From Lentilactobacillus raoultii (GTDB taxonomy: Bacteria > Bacillota > Bacilli > Lactobacillales > Lactobacillaceae): a DNA stretch of 64,000 nt. The DNA is taken from assembly GCF_900411375.1 (NCBI RefSeq), contig NZ_LS422986.1, positions 186,001 through 250,000 on the forward strand, read 5' to 3'. The notes beneath the pieces were generated by a model, which was not told where the DNA came from, did not search any database, and worked only from the letters and a program-made list of their open reading frames with translations. Below are positions 17,285 to 25,975 of this stretch, in pieces; positions within the stretch are counted from its first letter, which is position 1; the number at the start of each line of letters is the position of its first letter. The position numbers and the translations under genes were made by a program.

Positions 17285-18637
17285 TTACCAACCGATTTTA
17301 CCGGTATCTTTTGGCAATGAAACACTGCCATTTTCAACTGCCGTAAAGGCGTCATCCAATACTTGAAGGGCCTGGTCAAGTTGCTTTCGGGGAATTACCA
17401 ACGGCGGCTGGAACCTTAAGATATTACCGGCGAGAGTAATAATCACAACGCCGTGATCAAACGCATAGTAAATCACTTTAGTGGCAGCGTCGTTAGCCGG
17501 TTCTTTGGTGTCCCGGTCCTTAACGAGTTCGATACCACCATTTAGGCCCCACATCCGAACATCACCAATTAAGGGATGTTTCTTTTGCATGTCAAGAAAA
17601 CGCTGTTTGGCATAGGCGCCATCCTTTGCAGACTTTTCAGCCAAGTGATCATCCCTGATGACATCTAACGTGGCTAACGAAGCGGCAGAACATACCGGAT
17701 TCCCTGAGGTGGTAAAAAGGTGGGCTGGGGCATCCAAGCTCTGCATAACCTCTTTCTTGCCGATGACCGCACTTAACGGCATGCCGGAAGCCAAAGATTT
17801 GCCAACGGACATTAAATCCGGTTCAATATTTTGATACTGTTGAATCCCCCACATTTTACCGGTCCGACCTAATCCCTGATTAACTTCATCAACGGCAAAT
17901 AGGATGCCATTATCATGACAAAATTTATAAACCAGCTGCATGTATTCTTCGGGTGCCTTCACAATGCCGCCGTCACCCTGAATTGGTTCGATCAAAACAC
18001 AAGCCGTTTCGTCAGCGGGGAGAAACGATTCAAATGGGGCTTTAAATGCGTCGAAATACCGCATGGCAACATCGTGTTCACTTTCGCCCGAATAGCGACG
18101 GTAAAGATCCGGATAGGGCACATGGACCACGCTTGGAAGCATTGGCCCGATTTTGCGGGTCATATTTAAGCTGGTACCGGAAAGCGTTTGTGAGCCGTAA
18201 GTGGAGCCATGATAAGAACCCATGTAAGAAACAATGTATTGTCGCCCTGTATAGGCCCGTGAGAATTTAATAATTGCATCGTTGGCATCAGAACCTGAGT
18301 TACCAAAACTAACCATCTTGGGTGAATTTCCCGGTGCGATTTCAGCTAGTCTTTTTGCCAGTTCAATTCCCGGCACGTGATGAAAGTACGCTGGCGTGTA
18401 ATGAATCAGCTTTTGGGCTTGGTCACTAATCGCCTTGACCACTCGGGCGTTGGTATGGCCGACGTTAATGGCCGAAGCACTGGCCAATAAGTCAATATAG
18501 TGGTTACCGTCAACATCGACCAAGGTTGCGTCGTGCGCATGGTCAATTACCAGATCATAATAATTAATTCTTGAGGAACGCGCGTAATAATTATTTTCTT
18601 CATTAACCAATCGTGACGCTTTTTCCAGATTACTCAT
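17285..18637 (-). CDS. Isoleucine 2-epimerase (class III aminotransferase fold)
   Basis: 450 residues. The sequence follows the class III PLP aminotransferase fold: SFGNSGSDANDAIIK near 115, GSYHGSTYGSQTLSG near 145, DEVNQGLGRTGKMW near 245, and the PLP lysine in MSVGKSLASGMPLS near 280. From memory, motif order, length and the C-terminal end (PKDTGKIGW) agree closely with the isoleucine 2-epimerase of Lactobacillus buchneri. That enzyme interconverts L-isoleucine with D-allo-isoleucine and also acts on leucine and valine. A plain 4-aminobutyrate or acetylornithine aminotransferase is the alternative. An APC permease lies just upstream on the same strand, with a hairpin between them. Confidence 0.82.
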   Translation of the reverse strand: MSNLEKASRLVNEENNYYARSSRINYYDLVIDHAHDATLVDVDGNHYIDLLASASAINVGHTNARVVKAISDQAQKLIHYTPAYFHHVPGIELAKRLAEIAPGNSPKMVSFGNSGSDANDAIIKFSRAYTGRQYIVSYMGSYHGSTYGSQTLSGTSLNMTRKIGPMLPSVVHVPYPDLYRRYSGESEHDVAMRYFDAFKAPFESFLPADETACVLIEPIQGDGGIVKAPEEYMQLVYKFCHDNGILFAVDEVNQGLGRTGKMWGIQQYQNIEPDLMSVGKSLASGMPLSAVIGKKEVMQSLDAPAHLFTTSGNPVCSAASLATLDVIRDDHLAEKSAKDGAYAKQRFLDMQKKHPLIGDVRMWGLNGGIELVKDRDTKEPANDAATKVIYYAFDHGVVIITLAGNILRFQPPLVIPRKQLDQALQVLDDAFTAVENGSVSLPKDTGKIGW

Positions 18638-18665
18638 GAGAATTATCCCCCTTGTTTATGTACAA

Positions 18666-18727
18666 AAACATTGGCATCCTGAGCCATTCAAACACAATGT
18701 GTCAGAAACGCGAGATAACCAATGTTT
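18666..18727 (-). terminator. Hairpin with U tract between the APC permease and the epimerase gene
   Basis: Read on the minus strand, AAACATTGG pairs with CCAATGTTT, and the hairpin ends in TTTTTG. The loop holds an inner near-palindrome (ACACATTGTGT). Only about 28 bases separate it from the epimerase ATG, too little for a separate promoter. It may therefore act as a partial terminator or attenuator that sets epimerase level relative to the permease. Confidence 0.6.
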
Positions 18728-18781
18728 TAATGACTATTTAATCCAACGATTTAAAATGAATCGTCAGTCATCTATTAATTT

Positions 18782-20245
18782 TTAGTCGGCCTGTTTCTTA
18801 GCAGCTTCTTTTTCTTTATCAACGGTGGCAGTTGAGTGTCTCATCCCGTAACCAAAGTAAATCAGCATTCCAAAAATAAACCAACCCAGTGCATAAGTTT
18901 TGGCTTGAATATCCAAGCCCCAGAAGATTGCCAAGGCACCTAAAAAGCCGAGTGCCGGCAATACTGGGTAAAGTGGCATTTTGAAACTTGGTTCAGGGAT
19001 GTCCTTGCCCTCACGTGGACGAAGAGCATAGATGCCAATTGAAACGAACATAAAGGCAATCAATGTTCCGGCAGAAATAAGTTGTGCTAAAAATGTAAAT
19101 GGGAAGAACGCACCCAGCGCAATTCCAATAATGGTCAACACAAGCAATGCCCGATTTGGCAAATTATTGCTCAATTTACCAAGCGCTTTTGGCAGCAAGC
19201 CATCACGACCAAATGAATAGAGAAGACGCGAACCAGCAAGCATCATCCCAATCAGGGCAGTAAACATACCGACAACCGCAACGGCTTGGACAACGGTTGC
19301 GATGATTTCGTGGCCGCTTTGGCGAAGTGCCCAGCCAACCGGTTCCGCGTTGTTTGCGTAATCAGCGTAACTAAACATCCCAACCAACACCAACGCAACG
19401 GCAACGAATAGCAAAACGGCAATTAATAAGGAACCCAGAATCCCGCGGGGCATCGTTTTTTGTGGATTTTTAGCTTCAGCCGAGTTTGCGGCAATTGAAT
19501 CAAACCCGATGTAAGCCAGAAAGATTTCGGAAACCCCAGCGTAAATTCCCTGCCAGCCACCAAAGGCTGAACCGTCAGCATTTACGTGATACTTTGGAAT
19601 AAAAGGGGTGTAGTTGTGGGCTTTGATTGCCGTGGCACCAACAAAAATAAATACTAAAATGGCAATGACTTTTAAAATAACCAATGTGTTTTCAACTCGC
19701 GCAGTTTGCGATGCGCCTCGTGATAGCAAAGTGGTAACCAATAAAATAACGATAATTGCGAACAAATCCATCAAGCCGCCATTTGAACCGGTTGAAGCGG
19801 TTGACAGAACTGCTGGTAGTTTGAAGCCAAGCGGTGAAATCAATCCTTGAAAGTTCGCAGATAGCCCAGATGCAACAAACGCAACGGCAATAAAGTATTC
19901 TGCCAGTAGTGCCCAGCCGGCAATCCAGCCCCAGAATTCACCGAAAACCACGTTAATCCAAGAATAGGCTGAACCGGCAAAGGGCATTGCAGCCGCCATT
20001 TCAGCGTAAGCAAAAGCCACCATACCGGCAACAATTGCAGCACACAGAAACGATAAGGCAACTGCCGGACCGGCATGCTGGGCGGCAACTACGCCGGGAA
20101 GCGTGAAAATTGAGGTGGAAACAATCGTCCCAACACCAAGCGCTAAAAAGTCTTTGGTTGTCAGGCTTCGAATAAGATGGGAATCTTTATCCTGATAAAC
20201 CAGGGGATCCTCTTTACGGAACATTTTTGCAAAAACACTGCTCAT
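18782..20245 (-). CDS. APC-family amino acid permease
   Basis: 487 residues with 12 to 14 hydrophobic segments. The N-terminal pattern LGVGTIVSTSIFTLPG (cytoplasmic end of helix 1) and FAYAEMAAAMPFAGSAYSWI are typical of APC permeases of the YfnA / cationic amino acid transporter branch. The second in-frame ATG (20245) is preferred because AGGAG sits 9 bases before it; the first ATG is only 3 bases away. It precedes the isoleucine 2-epimerase gene, so a branched-chain or D-amino-acid substrate is possible but not shown. Confidence 0.8.
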   Translation of the reverse strand: MSSVFAKMFRKEDPLVYQDKDSHLIRSLTTKDFLALGVGTIVSTSIFTLPGVVAAQHAGPAVALSFLCAAIVAGMVAFAYAEMAAAMPFAGSAYSWINVVFGEFWGWIAGWALLAEYFIAVAFVASGLSANFQGLISPLGFKLPAVLSTASTGSNGGLMDLFAIIVILLVTTLLSRGASQTARVENTLVILKVIAILVFIFVGATAIKAHNYTPFIPKYHVNADGSAFGGWQGIYAGVSEIFLAYIGFDSIAANSAEAKNPQKTMPRGILGSLLIAVLLFVAVALVLVGMFSYADYANNAEPVGWALRQSGHEIIATVVQAVAVVGMFTALIGMMLAGSRLLYSFGRDGLLPKALGKLSNNLPNRALLVLTIIGIALGAFFPFTFLAQLISAGTLIAFMFVSIGIYALRPREGKDIPEPSFKMPLYPVLPALGFLGALAIFWGLDIQAKTYALGWFIFGMLIYFGYGMRHSTATVDKEKEAAKKQAD

Positions 20246-20708
20246 TGACATTCACTCCTAATATTTTCTAAGCATGTTCATTCTAACGATTAACACTGAT
20301 TTCGATTTTCTAAGAATAACAAATTCTGTTTGCGAATTAAAGAATCATTTGAAATAAATTTAAAGAATCTTTATGTAGAATTATATCAATTTCACAGAAA
20401 ATAGTGTTAATTAACGTCAGACGTTGCGAGTAGTTTACCGCAAAATCAATGAGATTGTCAATTATTACTCTAATCTTAATTTAATTTTGCAATAAAATTT
20501 GGTATAATCTCACCAAGTACGTTTGCGGTTCTGGTTCAATATTTTTAATGAATTAGTGAGCCGGATCAGAAGTTACGGCGTCGAAAAGTGATTGTCGAAT
20601 TCTGTTTGCGATTTTTATTTGCTCAATGCTGACGAAATCACTATAATGATAGGTGTGTCATTTTGAAAGACCATTGATTTAAAAATTAGGGAATCGGGGG
20701 GCGATGTT
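20246..20708. other. Divergent intergenic region with a 14-bp direct repeat
   Basis: AT-rich region between the APC permease (minus) and the DUF536-like gene (plus). On the minus strand I see TTGACA with a later TAAACT and an extended -10 (TGATATAAT near 20380-20390). On the plus strand TTGCTC (20619-20624), a 17-base gap and TATAAT (20642-20647) form a promoter. A second TATAAT lies at 20503-20508. The 14-mer AATTCTGTTTGCGA occurs at 20322-20335 and at 20598-20611. No T-box or riboswitch core is evident. Confidence 0.5.
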
Positions 20709-21296
20709 ATGTCGTTGACTATCAAAGAACTCGCAGATGAGTTAGCAGTTTCCAAAACTGCAATTCGGAAACATATGGATGACGAGTTTCGAAGTACATA
20801 TACGATTAAACAGGGAAATAAAATCCTGATTAAAGATAAGGGTGTCGATGTCTTGAAAGAACAATTCAAGAATTCGGAATCCAGTACTGAGAACTCGACT
20901 GAAAATAAAGCAACTGCTTCGGCAGATTCTAGTAACGGTAAGGACACGACGGCGTTATTAGCTGAAACGCTCGAAGATCAGCGTAAACAGATTGAAGAAA
21001 AGGATAAACAAATTCGCGAGTTACATCAACTTTTAGATCAATCGCAGCGTTTACAGCTGGATGTTCAAAATAAGTTAAAACAGCTCCAAAATAAGATGGG
21101 TAATTCATCGGAAACTAAAGCAATCGAAGAAAACGTAACGGATCAATCAAGTGATAACCAAACTCAATCCGAAGGTTCCACTCAAGGGACCAAAGTTTCT
21201 GATAATTATCGGCCAGACCAGATTCTTTCAAGCGATGGTAGTGGCTATCAAGCTGCACCTAAAAAGAAAAAGCACTGGTGGCAATTTGGCCGTTAA
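20709..21296 (+). CDS. DUF536-like helix-turn-helix / coiled-coil protein
   Basis: 195 residues. Residues 1-55 form a small helix-turn-helix (TIKELADELAVSKTAIRKHM). A low-complexity Ser/Thr/Asn linker follows, then a coiled coil (about 85-135) rich in Gln, Glu and Lys with the DUF536 pattern EKDKQIRELHQLLDQSQRL. The C-terminus ends in basic and aromatic residues (KKKKHWWQFGR), a feature that often binds membrane lipid or nucleic acid. Similar proteins are common on lactobacillus plasmids next to replication genes; here it is a single chromosomal gene. Function unknown. Confidence 0.7.
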   Translation: MSLTIKELADELAVSKTAIRKHMDDEFRSTYTIKQGNKILIKDKGVDVLKEQFKNSESSTENSTENKATASADSSNGKDTTALLAETLEDQRKQIEEKDKQIRELHQLLDQSQRLQLDVQNKLKQLQNKMGNSSETKAIEENVTDQSSDNQTQSEGSTQGTKVSDNYRPDQILSSDGSGYQAAPKKKKHWWQFGR

Positions 21297-21332
21297 AGGC
21301 TTTCCAAGACTTCGTTAGCAATTATTTTAACT

Positions 21333-21373
21333 AAAAACCGCAACCGAGCTTTAATTCCCGGTTGCGGTTTTTA
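21333..21373. terminator. Bidirectional terminator
   Basis: AAAAACCGCAACCG pairs with CGGTTGCGGTTTTT. It serves the DUF536-like gene and, on the other strand, the end of metQ. Confidence 0.88.
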
Positions 21374-21376
21374 AGA

Positions 21377-22237
21377 CTATTTAAGATAGGAAAGCGGTTT
21401 GTTGACTTCCACCTTGGTACCATCGTATTGATCCTTAATATATTTTTGAATAGCTGGTTCATGATAAAGTTTAACCAATTTCTGGTAAGTTTTATGATGC
21501 CGGTTCTTTTTAGCTGTTGCGAGAACGTTAATGTTGCTTCTAGTACTGAGATCGATTTTTTCGTGGAAGATCGAATCTTTTAGCACATTTAAGTGGCCCT
21601 CTAAAGCCACCGTGTTTGAAATTAAAACAACGTCTACCGTATGAAGGACTCTTGGGCCAGTGGTATCATCAATTTCCTTAAATTTAAGGTGTTTGGGGTT
21701 TGAAGCGATATCGGTTGTATTACCCAATGTCCCAAAATGTTTTTTAAGCTTGATTAAGCCGGCACTCTGGAGTAACAACAGTCCCCGAGCAGTGTTGGCC
21801 GGGTTATTAGCGATTGCGACCGTTGCGCCATTTGGAATTTGATTGATGTGTTTGTACTTATCTGAATAGATCCCAAGTGGTTCCAGATAAGTGGTGCCCA
21901 AAGCGGCTAATTGATTCTTTTTGTGTTCCTGGTTGTAGGCCTTCAAGTAGGCGTAAGACTGAAAAGCATTTACATCAACGCTTCCCTGAGCTGTCGCATT
22001 ATTCAATTGAACGCCATCCGTAATTTGTTTGGTTTTGATTTTAAGCCCCAATTTTTTGGCCTGTGGGCTTTTGGCAATGTGATTCCAAATATCATAATCA
22101 GACCCTTGAGAGCCGACCGTAATGGTTGAATTGGCGGATTTTGCGGAATGATTAGTCAATGTATGAATTCCAAAAATCAGGCCAATAATTATGAGAAGGC
22201 TAACAATGGTAATGAGAATGCCTTTTCCTTTTTTCAT
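21377..22237 (-). CDS. metQ: Methionine ABC transporter substrate-binding protein (NlpA/MetQ family)
   Basis: 286 residues. The N-terminus is a membrane helix (ILITIVSLLIIIGLIFGIH) with no lipobox cysteine, so it is probably anchored by an uncleaved helix, unlike usual lipoprotein MetQ. The MetQ fold is visible in GVQLNNATAQGSVDVNAFQ near 80, YSDKYKHINQIPNGATVAI near 130 and NNPANTARGLLLLQ near 145. It binds methionine outside the cell for MetNI. It is the last gene of the operon, 37 bases after metI, with AGGAG before the ATG. Confidence 0.85.
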   Translation of the reverse strand: MKKGKGILITIVSLLIIIGLIFGIHTLTNHSAKSANSTITVGSQGSDYDIWNHIAKSPQAKKLGLKIKTKQITDGVQLNNATAQGSVDVNAFQSYAYLKAYNQEHKKNQLAALGTTYLEPLGIYSDKYKHINQIPNGATVAIANNPANTARGLLLLQSAGLIKLKKHFGTLGNTTDIASNPKHLKFKEIDDTTGPRVLHTVDVVLISNTVALEGHLNVLKDSIFHEKIDLSTRSNINVLATAKKNRHHKTYQKLVKLYHEPAIQKYIKDQYDGTKVEVNKPLSYLK

Positions 22238-22274
22238 ACGTATTTCTCCTAAATATCAATATTTTTTGAAGAGG

Positions 22275-22949
22275 CTACATATGCACGGTTTTTTTAGCTA
22301 GCCAATCACCGATGATTTGAACTAGAAAAACCAAGATTAAAATGACCAGCATTGCAGCAATGGTCACGTCGTTTTCAAACCGCGCATAACCGATACTGAT
22401 TGCGATATCACCCAAACCACCTGAACCAATTGCTCCTGCCATAGTGGTTAAGCCAATCAGACTAATAATTGTTACAACTGACGCTCGAATCAGATCTGGT
22501 AGTCCTTCGCGCAAATAGATTCTAAAAATAATTTCAAAAGTGCTGGATCCCATTGATCGAGCGGCTTCGATTACTTGAGGATCGATCTCCAAAAGCGCAT
22601 TTTGAACCTGTCTTGCATAAAATGGGAAAATGCCAACAACCAGTGGGACCAGTGAAGCAGTAGTCCCAACGGTGGTGCCAACAATAAACTCGGTGATTGG
22701 AAACATGACTGCTAATAAGATAATAAAGGGAATCGATCTTAAGAAGTTGACGACTTTATCGGTCAGACTGTAAACGTATGGATCCTCGGCGATACCACCG
22801 CTTTGAGTGATAACCAGGATCACCCCCACAGCCAAGCCTAAAATGCCGGCAATAATCGATGACCAGATTGTCATGTAGAGAGTTTCGCCAATTGATTGCA
22901 AAAATTGCGGCCAAATATGAACCAGATTAGGAAACAGTTGCTTGATCAT
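22275..22949 (-). CDS. metI: Methionine ABC transporter permease
   Basis: 224 residues and five membrane segments, of the MetI/D-methionine permease type. The EAA loop that contacts MetN reads EAARSMGSSTFEIIFRIYL near residue 135. Its start ATG 22949 overlaps the end of metN by 23 bases, preceded by GGGGAGG within metN, so translation is coupled. An earlier in-frame ATG lies inside the binding site. Confidence 0.87.
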   Translation of the reverse strand: MIKQLFPNLVHIWPQFLQSIGETLYMTIWSSIIAGILGLAVGVILVITQSGGIAEDPYVYSLTDKVVNFLRSIPFIILLAVMFPITEFIVGTTVGTTASLVPLVVGIFPFYARQVQNALLEIDPQVIEAARSMGSSTFEIIFRIYLREGLPDLIRASVVTIISLIGLTTMAGAIGSGGLGDIAISIGYARFENDVTIAAMLVILILVFLVQIIGDWLAKKTVHM

Positions 22950-24021
22950 GATCAATCGCCTCCCCATTTCCAGTTGCTACCAAGTGAACCTGAACGCCGT
23001 TTCTATTGAGAAAGTTAATCCCATCGGCTAATTGCTTGGTTTCACCGGATAGGATAATAATCAGATACCCGATTGACGTTGTGCCGATTCGTTCAATGTT
23101 ACCGAACAGAATATTAGCCTTTAGATGATAAAGCTCGGTTAAATCAGAAATTAACGACTGCTTGGTTGCCTGGCCACGAAATTTCAAAAAGAGTAACCGT
23201 TCATTTTGGGAAAGATGCTGCAGACTTTGATCAGCTTTAATCTGGTCCAAGGCTTCCATGACATTGGCGGCTGAATCAACGAAGTCTTGTGTGAGTGCCT
23301 GTTGCGGATTTGAGAAGACTTCGGCAACGTCACCACGTTCGATAATTTTGCCTTGATCCATGACGGCAACGTGACGACAAATTGCCTTGATAACTTGCAT
23401 TTCGTGAGTGATGAGGACAATTGTCAGACCAAGGGTAGCGTTTAGATGTTTTAATAACTTTAAAATATCAGTCGTTGTTTTAGGATCTAACGCACTGGTA
23501 GCTTCATCACTGATTAAAACGTCAGGGTCGTTAGCCAGAGCTCGGGCAATCGCGACCCGTTGCTTTTGACCGCCGGACAATTGATCGGGGTAGGATTTTT
23601 CAAATTCCCGAAGACCGACCAACTCGAGCAGCTTTTTAGCCTTGGCATGTCGTTGAGGTTTACTAATTGGTTGGCTGAGTAAGGGATATTCCACGTTATT
23701 CAACACGGTTCTGGAATTCAACAGGTTAAAGTGTTGGAAAATCATGCCGATTTTCTTTCGGGCCTTTCGTAACAACGGGGCGGATAATTTTTGAAGTTCT
23801 TGGCCGCTTACCGTTACAGCACCACTAGTGGGTAGTTGTAACAAGTTAATTGTCCGAACCAGGGTGCTTTTGCCCGCCCCGGAATAGCCGATAATGCCAT
23901 AAATGTCACCTTGATTAATGGTCAGATTAACGTGGTCGACAGCTCGCAACGGGTGATCAGTTGATTGAAAGGTGACGCTAACATCTTGAAGCTTAATAAT
24001 TGGCCGTGCGGTTTCTGCCAT
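22927..24021 (-). CDS. metN: Methionine ABC transporter ATP-binding protein
   Basis: 364 residues. The ABC domain has Walker A GYSGAGKST, Q-loop FQHFNLL, signature LSGGQKQR, Walker B DVLISDEAT and the switch His in LITHEM. After residue about 270 comes a NIL (ACT-like) domain that binds methionine and inhibits transport when the cell is full. ATG 24021 follows AAGGGAAG. It is co-directional with the upstream reductase gene, with no terminator in the 112-base gap, so both are probably read from the methionine T-box leader. Confidence 0.9.
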   Translation of the reverse strand: MAETARPIIKLQDVSVTFQSTDHPLRAVDHVNLTINQGDIYGIIGYSGAGKSTLVRTINLLQLPTSGAVTVSGQELQKLSAPLLRKARKKIGMIFQHFNLLNSRTVLNNVEYPLLSQPISKPQRHAKAKKLLELVGLREFEKSYPDQLSGGQKQRVAIARALANDPDVLISDEATSALDPKTTTDILKLLKHLNATLGLTIVLITHEMQVIKAICRHVAVMDQGKIIERGDVAEVFSNPQQALTQDFVDSAANVMEALDQIKADQSLQHLSQNERLLFLKFRGQATKQSLISDLTELYHLKANILFGNIERIGTTSIGYLIIILSGETKQLADGINFLNRNGVQVHLVATGNGEAIDHDQATVS

Positions 24022-24133
24022 GACACTCACTTCCCTTGTTAGAATCGTTTTACATACATGATTGATTGAAAAAGTACATGATCAAGCTTCCCAAGCCAAG
24101 TTGACGTCTTATCCATCTGGGAGGGGGATGCTG

Positions 24134-24904
24134 TTATTGATAACGCATGCCGCCATCGACTTGGACGGATTGACCAGTAATGTACTTTGCATCTGGTGAC
24201 ACAAACCAAGCCACAGCGTCCGCAACATCTTCAGGGGTGGCTTCTCTTCCCAAAGAAATTTCGGTTAGGCAGTTTGCCTGCTGTTCCTTAACAGAAATAT
24301 TTTTAATTTCGGCAGTTCGTTTATCAATACCATCGCGCAATGGTGTTCGGACGATGCCTGGATTATAGGCATTTACGGTAATTTGATATTTGGCCAGTTC
24401 TTTTGAAGCTGCCTGAGTTAACCCACGAATGCCAAATTTTGAAGCAGAATAGGCACTTTGAAGTGCTGACGCTTCAACGCCGGCAAGCGAAGCAGCGTTC
24501 ACAATTCGGCCACCTTTGCCCTGTTTGATAAATTGTTTGGCAGCTGCCTGAATGCCCCAATAAGTTCCCTTCAAATTAACATCGAAAAGTCGCTCCACAT
24601 CGGCAGGCTTTGAATCGACAAAGGAATCAATAAAGGCCACACCCGCATTGTTCACAAAGACGGCTAGCTCACCCAAATCATTAACCGCTGTCTTAACCAG
24701 ATCAAAAACCTCTTCGCGATGGGCAACGTCGACGTAGTAGGCCTTAGCTTTGTATCCCGAATCTTTAAGTTGTTTAGCGACTTTTTTAGCAGTTCGTTGA
24801 TTGATATCAGCGACCGCAATGGCGTAACCTTCTTTGGCTAAACGCTTGGCAATCCCTTCACCGATTCCCTGACCTGCACCTGTTACAATTGCTAACTTTG
24901 ACAA
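24134..24904 (-). CDS. Diacetyl reductase / acetoin (butanediol) dehydrogenase, SDR family
   Basis: 256 residues of a classical short-chain dehydrogenase. NAD-binding TGAGQGIGEGIAKRL at residue 8, NNAG near 88, catalytic Ser in NAASLAGVEA near 140, and YSASK near 155 are all present. The sequence resembles (S)-acetoin-forming diacetyl reductases (BudC type). These reduce diacetyl to acetoin and acetoin to butanediol, reoxidising NADH. TTG 24904 is chosen because GGAG lies 8 bases before it. It sits directly behind a methionine T-box leader and before metN, an unusual place for a fermentation enzyme. Confidence 0.8.
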   Translation of the reverse strand: MSKLAIVTGAGQGIGEGIAKRLAKEGYAIAVADINQRTAKKVAKQLKDSGYKAKAYYVDVAHREEVFDLVKTAVNDLGELAVFVNNAGVAFIDSFVDSKPADVERLFDVNLKGTYWGIQAAAKQFIKQGKGGRIVNAASLAGVEASALQSAYSASKFGIRGLTQAASKELAKYQITVNAYNPGIVRTPLRDGIDKRTAEIKNISVKEQQANCLTEISLGREATPEDVADAVAWFVSPDAKYITGQSVQVDGGMRYQ

Positions 24905-24932
24905 TTTAATCACTCCTTTAAATTTTGGTACT

Positions 24933-25200
24933 AAAAAACGCTCCTGTAATTAACTTACAGAAGCGTTCATTCGCTGTACCATTCTGAGTTCACTTAATCA
25001 GTTACCTAAAAAAGTCTCGCCAACCATCGTAAGAAATGGTGTGTCTAGTAACGAAGACCAGCCCGTTTAGTGCTTTTGCCTAAGCGATCACACTAACCAA
25101 TCATCGGCCATTTTCATTTCCGCACAAGGATCGGCTCTCATCAACCGCCGACTCTCTGAACAATGTTTGAAAACTACTTTCCGAATCAACTTGTTTAGAT
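24933..25200 (-). promoter_or_regulatory. T-box leader (tRNA-Met) of the reductase-metNIQ operon
   Basis: Read on the minus strand. Stem I apical elements are CAGAGAGTCGGCGGTTGATG. The specifier loop is GAAA-ATG-G with ATG at 25109-25111. The T-box core is CAGAATGGTACAGCG (24972-24986). The terminator is AACGCTTCTGTAA with TTACAGGAGCGTT and T6 (24933-24968). An ATG specifier means methionine, which fits metNIQ downstream. Met T-boxes are known in Lactobacillales in place of SAM riboswitches. Confidence 0.88.
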
Positions 25201-25266
25201 AACAATATTAAAATCAAATGAAATTAACACCATTAAAAATAGCAGGCAATGAAGAATTTGTCAAAT

Positions 25267-25523
25267 AAAGTGAGCGAAAGCCAGCGATTAAACTCCGGAG
25301 TGTAAGGCGTCGATTGGAGGAATCCTGTTTTTGGATTTATCCAATCGATCCCTTACATGCAGGAGTTTGCTGGGTGTAACTGTCCTAAAAAGTGAGCGGA
25401 TTCAAGCGGTTAATTCACGGAGACTAAGGCGTCACTTGGAGAAATCCTGCCTTTGGATTTTTTCAAGTGATCCCTTAGACGCAGTGAATTGCTTGAAGCA
25501 GCTGTCCTAAGAAAGTGAGCGGA
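25267..25523. repeat. Tandem structured element: two 122-nt copies and a third header
   Basis: Copy 1 is 25267-25388, copy 2 is 25389-25511, and the header AAAGTGAGCG recurs at 25512. Each copy starts AAAGTGAGCG and ends CTGTCCTAA. Each folds into a long hairpin with the same nested stems, but the stem sequences differ between copies while staying paired. For example AAACTCC/GGAGTTT in copy 1 is AATTCAC/GTGAATT in copy 2, and CGATTGGA/TCCAATCG is TCACTTGGA/TTCAAGTGA. An inner AATCC/GGATT and the outer TAAGG/CCTTA are constant. It lies between the pheB stop and the methionine T-box, on the strand of both operons. No open frame of note is inside. Confidence 0.75.
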
Positions 25524-25540
25524 ACCAGTAACTTACGTCA

Positions 25541-25975
25541 TCACTCAATCGAAACCAGCTGGACGTTACTTGCACCACTGATTTGTTTGAGATTATTTAA
25601 GAGGTCATCAACTGTCCCGGTTAGGTGACTTAAGTCTAGGGAAATGACAATACTGGCGATATTGTGAATGGGAATGTTTTGGTTGATCGTCAAAACGCTG
25701 GCACTTGATTCAGAAACGGTTTGCAGAATTTTTGAAAGCATGCCACGGCGATTTTCCAACATCAGTGAGATGACGGCCTTTCGATCAATCATATTTTCTT
25801 CCGGCAAAAAAACTAAATCTTTATATTTATAATACGTTCCACGACTAATCCCGACAATCTTCACGGCTTCGCTGACTTGCCTGACTTTGCCACTTTCTAA
25901 CAATTGTCTCGCCTGAATGACCTTATCAAATGATTCAGGGAGAATCGAGCTATCAACGATGTAGTACTTTTCCAC
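25541..25975 (-). CDS. pheB: ACT domain-containing protein, PheB family
   Basis: 144 residues. The N-terminal half has a helix-turn-helix-like stretch (SEAVKIVGISRGTYYKYKD). The C-terminal half is an ACT domain (RKAVISLMLENRRGMLSKIL onward) that usually binds an amino acid. It matches the UPF0735/PheB family. GTG 25975 is preferred: GAGG lies 9 bases before it and the product then starts MEKYYIVDSS like homologues. It overlaps thrB, so it is the third gene of thrC-thrB-pheB and may sense an amino acid of that pathway; this is inference. Confidence 0.78.
   Translation of the reverse strand: MEKYYIVDSSILPESFDKVIQARQLLESGKVRQVSEAVKIVGISRGTYYKYKDLVFLPEENMIDRKAVISLMLENRRGMLSKILQTVSESSASVLTINQNIPIHNIASIVISLDLSHLTGTVDDLLNNLKQISGASNVQLVSIE

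Noticed and set aside
25541-25975. TTG 25981 as start of the pheB-like gene
   Set aside because: Only three bases from GAGG; GTG 25975 has proper spacing and a better N-terminus.
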